Source: Bradyrhizobium diazoefficiens USDA 110
GTDB lineage: Bacteria; Pseudomonadota; Alphaproteobacteria; Rhizobiales; Xanthobacteraceae
Direction: 5' to 3'
Assembly: GCF_000011365.1 (NCBI RefSeq)
Contig: NC_004463.1
Span: forward strand, 7,054,001 to 7,118,000
DNA length: 64,000 bases
Notes under the pieces: model-generated
Told to the model about the DNA's origin: nothing
Databases searched by the model: none
The model's input: the letters and a program-made list of their open reading frames with translations, nothing else
Program-made: the position numbers and the translations under genes
Part shown: in pieces, positions 9,584-21,310 of the stretch
Numbering within the stretch: the stretch's first letter is position 1
Layout: each line of letters begins with the position of its first letter

Positions 9584-9678
9584 AACCAAGTGTAATGGCT
9601 TTTCCCCTTTTTTTCAATTCTTGGCAACGGCGTCCCTCCCCTAGTGTCCGAGCGACAAAAAACCGGGATGGGAACGAT

Positions 9679-11307
9679 ATGGCCACTGGGACGGATACGT
9701 TCGAACAACGACGCGTGACTGCGCCGACCGTGCGCGACGCCGTCGTCGATCTGCTGCGTCGTCTCAACATGACATCCGTCTTCGCCAACCCGGGATCGAC
9801 GGAATTGCCGTTGTTCCGCAATTTCCCTGACGATTTCCGCTACGTTCTCGGACTCCAGGAGGCCGTTGTGGTCGGCATGGCCGACGGCTTTGCGCAGGCA
9901 ACGCGCAACGCCGCCTTCGTCAACCTGCATTCGGCGGCCGGCGTCGGCAACGCGATGGGCAACATCTTCACCGCGTTCAAGAACCGGACGCCCCTCGTCA
10001 TCACGGCCGGCCAGCAGGCCCGCTCTATCCTGCCTTTTGATCCGTTTCTCGCTTCCAGAGAAGCTACAGAGCTTCCGAAGCCCTATGTGAAATGGAGCAT
10101 CGAGCCGGCACGTGCCGAGGACGTTCCGCATGCCATCGCGCGCGCCTACTATATCGCGATGACGCAACCTTGCGGGCCCGTCCTGGTCTCGGTGCCCGTG
10201 GACGATTGGGATCGACCTGCCGAGTATTTGCCAACACGCACGGTCAGCCAGCAAGTCCGCCCCGATCCAGCCATCCTCGACCAGATCGGAAGCGCGCTCG
10301 ATCGTTCCAAGCGGCCGGCCTTCGTCGTCGGAGCGGCCGCTGATCGCGACGGGGCCTTCAACGAGGTCCGTCAGCTCGCCGAAGCGCACAATGCGCGAGT
10401 CTTCACTGCGCCGATGTCCGGCCGCTGCAGCTTCCCCGAGGACCACCGATTGTTCGCCGGGTTCCTGCCGGCGATCCGCGAGAAGATCGTCCGGCTGCTC
10501 GACGGACACGATCTTGTCTTCGCGATCGGCGCGCCGGCGTTCTCGTATCATGTTGAGGGGTTCGGTCCGCATCTGCCAGATGGAGCCGAGCTGTTCCAGC
10601 TGACCGACGATCCCCAGACCGCGGCATGGACGCCGGAGGGAATGGCTGCGGTCGGCAGCGTGCGGCTCGGCCTCCTGGATCTTCTGGCGCGTGCGACGCC
10701 ACCGATCCGCGTCACTCCTCCTGCTCGCACCATCGCGCGGCGAGTGGAGCCGACGACACCGCTCTCAACGGCCTTCGTGATGCAAACCATAGCGGACATG
10801 AAGCCCGCGGATGGCATCATCGTCGAGGAAGCGCCGGGCGCCAGGTCTGTGATGCAGGCGCACTTGCCCATCACGCAGAGCGAAGCCTTCTACACGATGG
10901 ACAGCGGCGGCCTCGGTTACGGCATGCCGGCGGCTGTCGGTGTGGCCCTCGGAAAGCCGGGCCGCCCTGTGATTGCTCTGATGGGCGATGGCTCAAGCCT
11001 CTACTCGATCCAGGCAATCTGGAGCGCCGCACAACTTAGTCTGCCCGTCACCTTCGTCATTCTCAAGAACGGGCGTTACGCCGCATTGCAAGACTTCGCG
11101 CCCGTGTTCGGCTTCGGCTCGCAAGAGCACGTTCAAGGCACCGATCTTCCTGGACTCGATTTCGTCTCGATTGCGAGGGGCTTGGGCTGCTCCGCAATTC
11201 ATGTCGAGACTGCCAAAGGCCTCCACGACGCTTTGGTCAAGGCATTTTCGTCCAAACGACCAACACTGGTCGAAGTCGAGGTCGAGGACAGAGACTTACA
11301 GAAATAG
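9679..11307 (+). CDS. mdlC: Thiamine-diphosphate decarboxylase, benzoylformate-decarboxylase-like
   Basis: A 542-residue ThDP enzyme. ATG 9679 follows GGGATGGGAACGAT. The N-terminal Pyr domain has FANPGSTELPLFR with the Ser used by benzoylformate decarboxylase, the ThDP-activating Glu in GLQEAVVVGMADG, and NLHSAAGVGNAMGN, which holds the active-site His. The C-terminal PP domain has the Mg-ThDP motif starting ALMGDGSSLYSIQ. The predicted reaction is decarboxylation of an aryl-glyoxylate to an aryl aldehyde. The aldehyde dehydrogenase follows after 20 bases, consistent with removal of that aldehyde. PobA downstream suggests a 4-hydroxyphenyl substrate (inference). Other members of the family act on oxalyl-CoA or branched 2-oxoacids, but the N-terminal motifs favour benzoylformate. 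Confidence 0.85.
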   Translation: MATGTDTFEQRRVTAPTVRDAVVDLLRRLNMTSVFANPGSTELPLFRNFPDDFRYVLGLQEAVVVGMADGFAQATRNAAFVNLHSAAGVGNAMGNIFTAFKNRTPLVITAGQQARSILPFDPFLASREATELPKPYVKWSIEPARAEDVPHAIARAYYIAMTQPCGPVLVSVPVDDWDRPAEYLPTRTVSQQVRPDPAILDQIGSALDRSKRPAFVVGAAADRDGAFNEVRQLAEAHNARVFTAPMSGRCSFPEDHRLFAGFLPAIREKIVRLLDGHDLVFAIGAPAFSYHVEGFGPHLPDGAELFQLTDDPQTAAWTPEGMAAVGSVRLGLLDLLARATPPIRVTPPARTIARRVEPTTPLSTAFVMQTIADMKPADGIIVEEAPGARSVMQAHLPITQSEAFYTMDSGGLGYGMPAAVGVALGKPGRPVIALMGDGSSLYSIQAIWSAAQLSLPVTFVILKNGRYAALQDFAPVFGFGSQEHVQGTDLPGLDFVSIARGLGCSAIHVETAKGLHDALVKAFSSKRPTLVEVEVEDRDLQK

Positions 11308-11327
11308 AACACAACGAGGGAGCAGAC

Positions 11328-12779
11328 ATGAACACGATTTCGATGTTGGTCGGCGGCGAGCAACGAGCGGCCACCGGTAACGCCACGTTCGAGCGCCTCA
11401 ATCCGCTCGATGGCCAGATTGCAACGCGAGCACCGGCAGCCACAGCGGACGATGCGGTTGCAGCCGTGGAAGCAGCCGCAGCAGCCTTCCCGAGCTGGTC
11501 TGCCACAGGTCCCTCGGAGCGCCGTGCCCTTCTGACCAAGGCAGCGCACGCGCTGGAAGCCAAGGCCCCTGCATTTGCCGCGTCCATCGCTGCTGAAACC
11601 GGCGGTTCGGGGATCTGGGCCGGCTTCAACGTCCATCTCGCGGCCGGCATGCTGCTTGAAGCCGCGGCAATGACGACGCAGATCAGCGGCGAGATCATTC
11701 CCTCTGATGTGCCCGGCAGCTTTGCGATGGCGGTGCGGCAACCCGCCGGTGTGGTCCTGGGCATGGCACCCTGGAATGCACCGGTGATCCTCGGCGTACG
11801 AGCCATCGCGCTTCCGCTGGCTTGCGGAAACGCTGTCGTTCTGAAGGGGTCCGAATTGTGCCCCGCAACCCACGGGCTGATCGTCGAGGCGTTCAAGGAA
11901 GCCGGCTTTCCCAAGGGCGTCGTCAACTACGTCACCAACGCTCCGTCGGACGCAGGACCTGTCGTCGAAGCGATGATTGCGCATCCCACTGTGCGCCGGG
12001 TCAATTTCACGGGATCAACCCGCGTCGGAAAGATCATCGCCGCCACATGCGCGAAGTATCTCAAGCCGGCGGTCCTCGAACTCGGAGGCAAGGCGCCACT
12101 CGTCGTTCTTGATGATGCCGACATCGACTCCGCCGTGAACGCAGCGGCATTTGGTGCCTTTGCGAATTCGGGACAGATCTGCATGTCGACCGAACGAATC
12201 ATTGTTGACGAGGCCATCGCAGACGAGTTTGTGCGCCGTCTCGCCGACAAGGCGTCCAAGCTGCCGCTTGGCGATCCGAGAAAGGGCCCTGTCGTTCTCG
12301 GCTCCGTCGTCGACATGACCACCGTCAAGCGCTGCAACGACCTCATCGAGGACGCACTCGCGAAAGGTGCGAAACTGCTCTGCGGCGGGAAAGCTGAAAC
12401 CACGCTGATGCCGGCCACGCTGATTGATCACGTCTCATCCGCTATGCGTATCTACAGCGAGGAGTCGTTCGGACCGATCAAGCCCATCGTTCGGGTCAAG
12501 GGCGAGGACGCAGCGATCGCCTGCGCAAACGACAATGCCTACGGCTTGTCGTCTGCCGTGTTCACCAGGGATACGTCGAGAGGCATGCGCGTCGCCTCGC
12601 GCATTCAATCCGGGATCTGCCACATCAATGGCCCCACCGTGCATGACGAGGCCCAGATGCCATTCGGAGGGGTCAAGGACAGCGGGTACGGACGATTTGG
12701 CGGCAAGTCTGGAGTCGCAGAGTTCACAGACACCCGCTGGATGACCATTCAGACAAGCGAACGACATTATCCGTTCTGA
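11328..12779 (+). CDS. NAD(P)-dependent aldehyde dehydrogenase (aryl aldehyde type)
   Basis: A 483-residue aldehyde dehydrogenase. Key elements are visible: APWNAPVILG (cofactor/oxyanion Asn), FTGSTRVGK (Rossmann turn), catalytic Glu in LELGGKAPLVVLDDADID, catalytic Cys in FANSGQICMSTERII, and the late ESFGPIKPI motif. The overall pattern is like vanillin or salicylaldehyde dehydrogenases. ATG 11328 follows a GAGGGAGCAG site, 20 bases after the decarboxylase gene. It would oxidise the aldehyde made by that enzyme to an aromatic acid; with PobA downstream, 4-hydroxybenzaldehyde to 4-hydroxybenzoate is the simplest guess. Confidence 0.9.
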   Translation: MNTISMLVGGEQRAATGNATFERLNPLDGQIATRAPAATADDAVAAVEAAAAAFPSWSATGPSERRALLTKAAHALEAKAPAFAASIAAETGGSGIWAGFNVHLAAGMLLEAAAMTTQISGEIIPSDVPGSFAMAVRQPAGVVLGMAPWNAPVILGVRAIALPLACGNAVVLKGSELCPATHGLIVEAFKEAGFPKGVVNYVTNAPSDAGPVVEAMIAHPTVRRVNFTGSTRVGKIIAATCAKYLKPAVLELGGKAPLVVLDDADIDSAVNAAAFGAFANSGQICMSTERIIVDEAIADEFVRRLADKASKLPLGDPRKGPVVLGSVVDMTTVKRCNDLIEDALAKGAKLLCGGKAETTLMPATLIDHVSSAMRIYSEESFGPIKPIVRVKGEDAAIACANDNAYGLSSAVFTRDTSRGMRVASRIQSGICHINGPTVHDEAQMPFGGVKDSGYGRFGGKSGVAEFTDTRWMTIQTSERHYPF

Positions 12780-13021
12780 TCAGGCGCGAGCCCGATCTCA
12801 ATCTCCAATGAAGTGACGCCGCTTCCCTCAGCATTGCTGGGGAGGCACGGCGAAGCTCGTCCAGAGGCAGCGCAGGATGTCAGACCAACAGCTAGAGCGC
12901 CATGGAATCGCATTCTCGGCTCCGGCGCGAAGGGACCCCTGTTCGGCGGTAGTCCTTTCGGAACCCGATCGGACGCCACTCTGATCCAACACATCGATGC
13001 AAAACAACAGGGAGGGAAGTT

Positions 13022-15685
<2,664 letters not shown>

Positions 15686-15753
15686 AGCCCCGCAATCGAC
15701 GATCTGACAACGCGATCTAGCATTGAGATTCGGCACGACTAACGGACCAAGGC

Positions 15754-15893
15754 GCATGAAATCGCAGCTTGGCGTACAAGATCGAGCAAATGGCAGAGAG
15801 AGTGTCAGTCAATCCCTTTTGAAAGATAAAGCATTTTCGACATTCCTAGGCCAAAACCCACCGTTCGAGCTACGGCCCGAAATGGAATTTCGC
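15754..15893. repeat. Dispersed degenerate repeat, copy A
   Basis: About 140 bp matches a second copy at 26006-26144 in the same orientation. The core, from GAGAGTGTCAGTCAATCCC to CCAAAACCCACCGTT, is nearly identical; the flanks are diverged. It fills most of the 265-bp gap between the convergent pobA and epimerase genes. Several differences fall at third positions of one frame that reads KDKAFSTFLGQNPPFEL here and KDKAFSTFLDQNPPFEL in the other copy, so the repeat may descend from coding sequence. No gene is recognised. Confidence 0.75.
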
Positions 15894-15950
15894 CGCCGGT
15901 AAAAGCCCGCTCAAAGTCCTTTTGCGCCGCGGGGTCTCTTTGCATGTCGC

Positions 15951-16889
15951 TCACTCTTCCATGGAGGCCCAATTTGTTTGTGTGAGCGCATTCCTGAACA
16001 GCGTCGCGACCGAGCCGTCGTCGGTGAAGCCAAGCTCGCGCTCGTCGGCGACGTCCAGTTCAGGGAAGCGGCCGAATGTCGCCTCGATGCGGACATCCGG
16101 ACGATACTGAACGAGCGACGCTTGTTCCGCTCCGCAGGTCTCAGCAAACCCTTTGACGACCTCTTCTATGGTGAGATGCAGCGCCGGAAGCTGAACTGCA
16201 CCGCAATGGGCGATCGCACCGGCGTGGATGAGGTTGTTCACCGCCTGGGCGACGGACAGCCACCACATGGTGGCGCTCGGCGATACCGGACAGCAATAGG
16301 GCTCGCCGGCTGCGAGCGCTTGCAGGAGTTCGCTCATGAAGGCGGAACCAAAACCGCTCGCCGGTCCCGGTCGGGCTACGATGCCGGGCAGCCGCACCGA
16401 AATGCCCGACATCTCGCCCCGCCTGCTGTGGTCGGCCAGGGCGATCTCGACCATGCGCTTGTGCGCGCCGTAGGAGATCGCCGGACGCGGCGGCGTTCGC
16501 GAACCGACAGGACCGGAGCTCGGGCCGTAGACCGCGATGCTGCTGGCATAGACCACGCGAGGGCAGCAAGACGTCGCCGCCAGTCGCTCCAGCAGATCGA
16601 GCGAAGCGTCGAGATTGACGCGACGTCCGAGCCGCGGATCGGCTTCCGCAAGCGCTCCCGGGACACTCGAGAGATGAAAGACAAGATTGAATTCGTCGCG
16701 AAAGATCTCGTCCATGATGGCACAATCGTCGACCCCGCCGCAAATCCAGCGTACGCGATCTGCTGCAGTCCAAGTCGGCCGCTCGGCGAGGTCGATTGCG
16801 ACGATCTCGGGCGCAGCGGGGTTGCCCATCAGCGACTTCAACAACGCGCTGCCGATGAATCCCCCGGCTCCGGTCACCAGAATCCGCAT
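15951..16889 (-). CDS. NAD-dependent epimerase/dehydratase (DenD-like)
   Basis: A 312-residue extended short-chain dehydrogenase. The N-terminal Rossmann motif is RILVTGAGGFIGSALL, and the catalytic Tyr-Lys pair is in SYGAHKRMVE, with Ser in VVYASSIAVYG. ATG 16889 lies four bases after the stop of the FAH-family gene, so it is cotranscribed as the last gene of the operon. The fold and the SSVPGALAEAD segment recall D-erythronate dehydrogenase (DenD), but the context is aromatic catabolism. It may reduce or oxidise a hydroxy-acid released by ring cleavage (inference); the substrate is unknown. Confidence 0.8.
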   Translation of the reverse strand: MRILVTGAGGFIGSALLKSLMGNPAAPEIVAIDLAERPTWTAADRVRWICGGVDDCAIMDEIFRDEFNLVFHLSSVPGALAEADPRLGRRVNLDASLDLLERLAATSCCPRVVYASSIAVYGPSSGPVGSRTPPRPAISYGAHKRMVEIALADHSRRGEMSGISVRLPGIVARPGPASGFGSAFMSELLQALAAGEPYCCPVSPSATMWWLSVAQAVNNLIHAGAIAHCGAVQLPALHLTIEEVVKGFAETCGAEQASLVQYRPDVRIEATFGRFPELDVADERELGFTDDGSVATLFRNALTQTNWASMEE

Positions 16890-16893
16890 CGAT

Positions 16894-17928
16894 CTACATG
16901 CTGCCGCGATCAGACGAGCGAGACGGGGCCACGGACTCATGACGCTCGTCCGCGCGGACGACCTTCTGATCGATCCGACCAAACGGTCCGTCCCGCCCGT
17001 CGGCGAAGCGTGCCTGCATGGATACGCGATCGCCGAATTTCAGGAATGGCGTCCTGGCCGCGCCATGGTCGACCATTTCGATGGCCCGCACCTCCGCAAG
17101 GCAGCTCGAGCCCACTGAGCGATCGGCGTTCGATACGGTTCCCGATCCGATGATCGTTCCGGCCGTGAGACGGCGCGTTTTCGCGGCATGGGCGATGAGA
17201 TCGGCAAAGCTGAACGCCATTTCGCGGCCCGAGGCCGCGCCGATCCGCTCCCCGTTGCGCCAAATGCCAAGCTGCATGTCGACGCGTTCATCACGCCAGG
17301 CGTCGCCGAGTTCGTCCGGCGTCACAGCGATTGGCGCGAAACTCGTAGAAGGTTTGGCCTGGAGGAAACCAAATCCGGTTCGCACCTCGCGCGCGCCGAT
17401 GTTGCGCAGGCTCCAATCGTTGATCTGTACCAGTAGCCGGATGCGCATGCAGCAGTCCGTGGCCGGCGTCGCCATCACCACCTCGTCGACGATCACTCCG
17501 AACTCGCCCTCGAAATCGATTCCGTCCACCTCAGTCACAAAGGGCACGTCGGCCTGCGGCCCGAGAAGATCGTCACTCGCGCCTTGGTACATCACCGGGA
17601 TCGTCTCGAAATCCGGAATCGGTGGCTTGTCGAAGGCAAGGTCCATCAGCCGCCCGTGATTGAGGAATGCCGATCCATCGCACCATTGCGGTGCGCGCGG
17701 CAGCGGAGCGAGGCAGCGCGCCGGATCGAACGGCATGGCATCATCCGCGCGGCCGTCATCCAGCCGTTCGTTGAGGGCGCGCAGGGGCACCTCCACCGAT
17801 TGCCAGCGACGGAGCGCCGTCAGGAGATTCGGCGCGATCGCGCGCGCATCGGCCGCTTGCTGAAGATCCCTTGAGACGACGACCAGTTGGCCGTCCATCG
17901 TTCCGTCGTCATAGGTTGCAAGTTTCAC
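16894..17928 (-). CDS. Fumarylacetoacetate hydrolase (FAH) family protein
   Basis: A 344-residue protein. An N-terminal FAH-type segment (VKLATYDDGTMDGQLVVVS) precedes the FAH catalytic domain. The metal-site residues are visible as acidic clusters in DGIDFEGEFGVIVDEV and in VQINDWSLRN, with GFGFLQAKPSTSFAP following and the end-loop TAGTIIGSGTVSN. GTG 17928 overlaps the cupin gene's TGA (GTGA), showing coupled translation. Members hydrolyse carbon-carbon bonds of acylpyruvates or isomerise/decarboxylate ring-cleavage products. Here it probably acts late in the meta-cleavage pathway. Confidence 0.88.
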   Translation of the reverse strand: MKLATYDDGTMDGQLVVVSRDLQQAADARAIAPNLLTALRRWQSVEVPLRALNERLDDGRADDAMPFDPARCLAPLPRAPQWCDGSAFLNHGRLMDLAFDKPPIPDFETIPVMYQGASDDLLGPQADVPFVTEVDGIDFEGEFGVIVDEVVMATPATDCCMRIRLLVQINDWSLRNIGAREVRTGFGFLQAKPSTSFAPIAVTPDELGDAWRDERVDMQLGIWRNGERIGAASGREMAFSFADLIAHAAKTRRLTAGTIIGSGTVSNADRSVGSSCLAEVRAIEMVDHGAARTPFLKFGDRVSMQARFADGRDGPFGRIDQKVVRADERHESVAPSRSSDRGSM

Positions 17929-18503
17929 GAGCCAGCCCTCGACGGCTTGACTTCGTCGCTGAATTGTCCATCGACAAGCATGAACAGCATTCGGCACGGC
18001 TTGCCGCTTCGGTTGGCCCACGCATGGTTCGTGCCCCGCTGGATCACGACGTCGCCGGCTTTCAGGTTCGCTTCGCTCTTGTCGAGCACCAGCGTGATCT
18101 CCCCTGAGATGACGATGCCATAGTCGACGGTTTCGGTGCGATGCATCAACGGATGCGGCGAGTCGGGCCGAACGGTCGATGCGTGGACGTCGCCAACCTG
18201 GCTGAACGCTTCCTTCATCCGCGCTGCGCCGTGCTTGAGGAAGTCCTCAGTGTCGGGCGGGATATCGACGAAGCGGATGCGGGTGCCGTGCGTCGGTGGC
18301 GGCAGGCGCAAGGCGCCGATCGTCGGGTCAGGTCCATTGTCGATGGAAACAGGCGTTGCAGCCGTGCTCCACACCTCGTGAAAGATCGTCCCCGGAATTG
18401 CGGCGAGTTCGACCACCGTCGGCAGAGCGTCATCGGTTGCGATCACGGCGTCCCCATGCGCATCGTGACCTGTCACGACACGGCGAATTGGTGCAAGCGA
18501 CAT
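17925..18503 (-). CDS. Cupin-domain protein
   Basis: A 192-residue protein with a single C-terminal cupin barrel: metal ligands fit PHPLMHRTETVDYGIVISGE (two His and Glu) and GTNHAWANRS (His). The N-terminal 80 residues are not recognised (IFHEVWSTAATPVSIDNGPD). ATG 18503 has GAGG seven bases upstream; ATG 18509 sits too close to the site. Its stop overlaps the FAH gene. Such cupins are frequent in aromatic operons and may be metal-dependent isomerases, dioxygenases or ligand sensors; no specific reaction is assigned. Confidence 0.82.
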   Translation of the reverse strand: MSLAPIRRVVTGHDAHGDAVIATDDALPTVVELAAIPGTIFHEVWSTAATPVSIDNGPDPTIGALRLPPPTHGTRIRFVDIPPDTEDFLKHGAARMKEAFSQVGDVHASTVRPDSPHPLMHRTETVDYGIVISGEITLVLDKSEANLKAGDVVIQRGTNHAWANRSGKPCRMLFMLVDGQFSDEVKPSRAGS

Positions 18504-18528
18504 TGTCATTCCTCAATTCTCTTCGGGA

Positions 18529-19692
18529 TCAGGCGACTTCGAGGGATTGCGGGCCTGCGACTCCTGCGCTCGTGGCAAACACTCTCGAGAACAGCAGGAC
18601 CGCGACGGACGAGATGGCGATCGCACCAAGCCCCAGCGCCTGATAGCCGAATGACTGAACCAGCGTGCCGCCGAGGATCGGGCCGACCGCGGCTCCGATC
18701 ATCAGCATGGCCGGCGTCCCCGCAAGCGCGCGCGCCGTCGGATCGAGCCGCGACAGCAGGCCGAAGGCGAAGGTGTGCGTGAAGATCATCACGGCAGCGA
18801 ACAGCGCCGTTGGGATCGCATAGACAACAAAGCCACTGCCGAAGGTGATCGCCACCGCGATGACCGCCTGGCAGACCGGCCCCGCGAGTACCACCGTTCT
18901 CGCCGAGACTTTCCGTTCCAGGACAGCCGCGAGCGGCGCCGGCAGGAGATTGACCAGGCCGAGCGCGATCAGTACGCCGGTGATCGCCTCCGTGCCGAAA
19001 CCCCTGTCGATCCCGATGCGCTCGATGAAGCTGAACATCATCGCCTGGGTCAGCGCCATGCAGCTCACCCCGGCGACGCCAAACCACACAGCTCGGGGGA
19101 GATGACTGACGTCGGCGATCAGGCTCTCGTCACGAACGACAGCCGCAGGAAACGAAATCGCGGCAACAATCGCGGCGGCCGCCATGACAGCCGAAAACAC
19201 CGCGAACAGGGCGTGCCCCCCGAACGCGGCGATCAGATTCGGCGTCGCGCCGAGGAACACGATCGCGAAGACGCCCAGCGCCATGCCGACGATCGCAAAC
19301 AGGCGATGCGGATTGCCGCTACGCGCGATCGTCCCATGCGTGAAGCTGAGCCCGCAGGCAGCCGCAGCGCCCGCGAGCGCATGCAGCACGGCAAGCGTCG
19401 GGAAATCCGCGACCCAGGCCGCGGCGAAGAAGGCCAGCGCCGCGAGCGCGAAGCCGCCGATTACTGCCAGCCGCGCGTTCATCCGGTTGAAGCGCGGTGC
19501 AAAGAACAGGCTGCTGAGCACCGCGCCGATCAGGAACAGCGTAGCAAGCCCGCCCGCCTGCTGAGGCGAGAACTTGTACTGCGCGATCAGGGCGCCGACC
19601 CAGACCGGCAAGGCGACGAGGTCAACCATGCCGGCGCAGTGCGCCATCATTAGTGGAAGACGGCCTGACCAGCTTTCCGTTGTCGATTGCAT
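18529..19692 (-). CDS. MFS transporter
   Basis: About 387 residues with 12 hydrophobic segments. The sequence opens SWSGRLPLMMAHCAGMVDLV and has a C-terminal half rich in Ala/Gly helices (LAGTPAMLMIGAAVGPILGG). The loop between helices 2 and 3 (APRFNRMNAR) is a weak form of the MFS motif. GGGGG stands seven bases before ATG 19692; ATG 19698 is possible. It lies between the FAD monooxygenase and cupin genes on the same strand, so it likely imports the substrate of the operon. The subfamily was not recognised. Confidence 0.85.
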   Translation of the reverse strand: MQSTTESWSGRLPLMMAHCAGMVDLVALPVWVGALIAQYKFSPQQAGGLATLFLIGAVLSSLFFAPRFNRMNARLAVIGGFALAALAFFAAAWVADFPTLAVLHALAGAAAACGLSFTHGTIARSGNPHRLFAIVGMALGVFAIVFLGATPNLIAAFGGHALFAVFSAVMAAAAIVAAISFPAAVVRDESLIADVSHLPRAVWFGVAGVSCMALTQAMMFSFIERIGIDRGFGTEAITGVLIALGLVNLLPAPLAAVLERKVSARTVVLAGPVCQAVIAVAITFGSGFVVYAIPTALFAAVMIFTHTFAFGLLSRLDPTARALAGTPAMLMIGAAVGPILGGTLVQSFGYQALGLGAIAISSVAVLLFSRVFATSAGVAGPQSLEVA

Positions 19693-19771
19693 TCCCATTC
19701 CCCCTTCATTTGTGATTCGTCTTTCGGCGCGACGGCAGCGAGACGAGAGGCTGCGAGCGCCTCTCCGCAAT

Positions 19772-20902
19772 TCAGATCGGCTGCGTCAGGGCCATGACGG
19801 ATTCCCGCATGATCCTCGCATGCTCGGCCTTGTCGCCGTTCTCCATCTCGATCCGACAGAGCCTCTCGGAATTTTCGATGACCATGCGGCAACGCTCCCA
19901 GCGCCGTGCATGGAAACCGTCGAACGCGTCTTGCAGGGTTGCTGCCTTCGCCAGCTCTTCCGCAAGAATAATGCCGCTCTCGATGCCGATGCCGGCGCCG
20001 GACGCCAGATGCGGCGTTGTCGCCGCGACCGTATCGCCGATCAGGATGACGCGCCCGCGATTCCACGGTGCCGGCACGAGAAGGTTGGCGAGCGGTCGAT
20101 AGTCGATCGCGGCCTCGGCGGCGAAAACGTGGGGAATGAGCGACTGGACTATCGGATCAGGAAACGACTTCAGCATGGACGTCACCAGATCGGGGAAGGT
20201 GGCCGGATCGAGATTTGTCTTTTCCGGCCGCGCCTCGGTGATGAACATGTACAAGTGCGTCTGACTGACTGGATTGACGCCGACCTTGACGGTGCCTCCG
20301 AGCCACATCCGCGGGCGCACGATCTCTGCCGGTCGCGGCAGAACCGTGCGCCAGACGCCCTGTCCGATATATTGCGGCGGCTTGACCTCCGGAAAGAAAC
20401 GTTCGCGCGTTTTCGAGTGGACGCCGTCGGCGGCGACGACGAGGTCGTAGGTATCGGTCGTCCCGTCGGTGAACGCGACGGTGACCTGATCGCCCGTCTG
20501 CTCGATCGCCGTGTAGGTACACCCGACACGAACCGAGACGTCGCTTCCACGGGTGGCATCGGCGAGAATTCGTCCCAGTTCCGGCCGCATGATCCCGCCA
20601 CCGCCGGGAACGTCCGAGCCTGCGACTTTAGGCGTCGGGATCTCGCCGATCTTTTGCCCGGTGGGGGTGAACAGATCGACGCCGCTGGAGGTAAACCCGC
20701 GCCTTGCGAATTCGTCGAAGACTCCGATCGTCTCGAGCGCGCGCAAAGTCGGACCATTCACGGTGATGCCGGCTCCTTCAGGACGCCAGTTGGGATCAAT
20801 CTCGACGAGATCGACGTCTATACCGGCCTTGCGCATCTGGATGGCCGCAGCCATGCCGGAAAATCCGCCGCCGATTATCAATACCTTACGAACCACCGCC
20901 AA
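19772..20902 (-). CDS. FAD-dependent aromatic ring hydroxylase
   Basis: A 376-residue class A flavoprotein monooxygenase. It shows KVLIIGGGFSGMAAAIQMRK for the FAD ADP moiety, VVAADGVHSKTRERFF for the DG motif, and VILIGDTVAATTPHLASGAG for the GD motif. Its size and motifs resemble salicylate or 3-hydroxybenzoate hydroxylases. It would use NAD(P)H and O2 to hydroxylate a phenolic or N-heteroaromatic ring, creating the diol for the dioxygenase two genes upstream. The substrate is unassigned. Confidence 0.9.
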   Translation of the reverse strand: MAVVRKVLIIGGGFSGMAAAIQMRKAGIDVDLVEIDPNWRPEGAGITVNGPTLRALETIGVFDEFARRGFTSSGVDLFTPTGQKIGEIPTPKVAGSDVPGGGGIMRPELGRILADATRGSDVSVRVGCTYTAIEQTGDQVTVAFTDGTTDTYDLVVAADGVHSKTRERFFPEVKPPQYIGQGVWRTVLPRPAEIVRPRMWLGGTVKVGVNPVSQTHLYMFITEARPEKTNLDPATFPDLVTSMLKSFPDPIVQSLIPHVFAAEAAIDYRPLANLLVPAPWNRGRVILIGDTVAATTPHLASGAGIGIESGIILAEELAKAATLQDAFDGFHARRWERCRMVIENSERLCRIEMENGDKAEHARIMRESVMALTQPI

Positions 20903-20941
20903 GGTGTCCCTCCTCTCGAAACTCGCGCCTTTTCGGCTGTC

Positions 20942-21310
20942 TTATTCTTCTTTCACCAAGAGCTCACCGCGCAGATCGATGATGATCGGCACAGCGGTCA
21001 ATCTTTTACCCACGCACGGGCCCTGCACGCACATCCCGCTGTCCGGCAGAAATTCCGCCCCATGCGCATGGCAGACGATACGCGAGCCATCGGCATTCAA
21101 GTAAGCGTCCTTGCGCCAGGCCATCGGCGCGCCATCGACATGCGGGCACGCGTTACGCCAGGCCTGCAGGACGCCGCCCCACCGAACGACGAACATCGTG
21201 TCCTCGCCGCAGTCGTGCGGATCGAATCCGCGCGATTGACCCTCGCCGATCTCGTCGGCTCGGCCTATCCGGAGAAACCCTGCAATCTTTACCTCAGACG
21301 TAGTCACCAT
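20942..21310 (-). CDS. Rieske [2Fe-2S] ferredoxin-like protein
   Basis: A 122-residue soluble Rieske protein. The cluster ligands are Cys-Pro-His in NACPHVDGAPMAW and Cys-His-Ala-His in RIVCHAHGAEFLPDSGMC, giving the CxH...CxxH pattern. ATG 21310 overlaps the end of the dioxygenase gene by 17 bases. Such ferredoxins pass electrons to Rieske oxygenases or keep ring-cleaving dioxygenases reduced (XylT-like role, though XylT is plant-type). No Rieske oxygenase large subunit is in the operon, which makes a reactivating or auxiliary role for the VOC dioxygenase or the FAD hydroxylase plausible (inference). Confidence 0.88.
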   Translation of the reverse strand: MVTTSEVKIAGFLRIGRADEIGEGQSRGFDPHDCGEDTMFVVRWGGVLQAWRNACPHVDGAPMAWRKDAYLNADGSRIVCHAHGAEFLPDSGMCVQGPCVGKRLTAVPIIIDLRGELLVKEE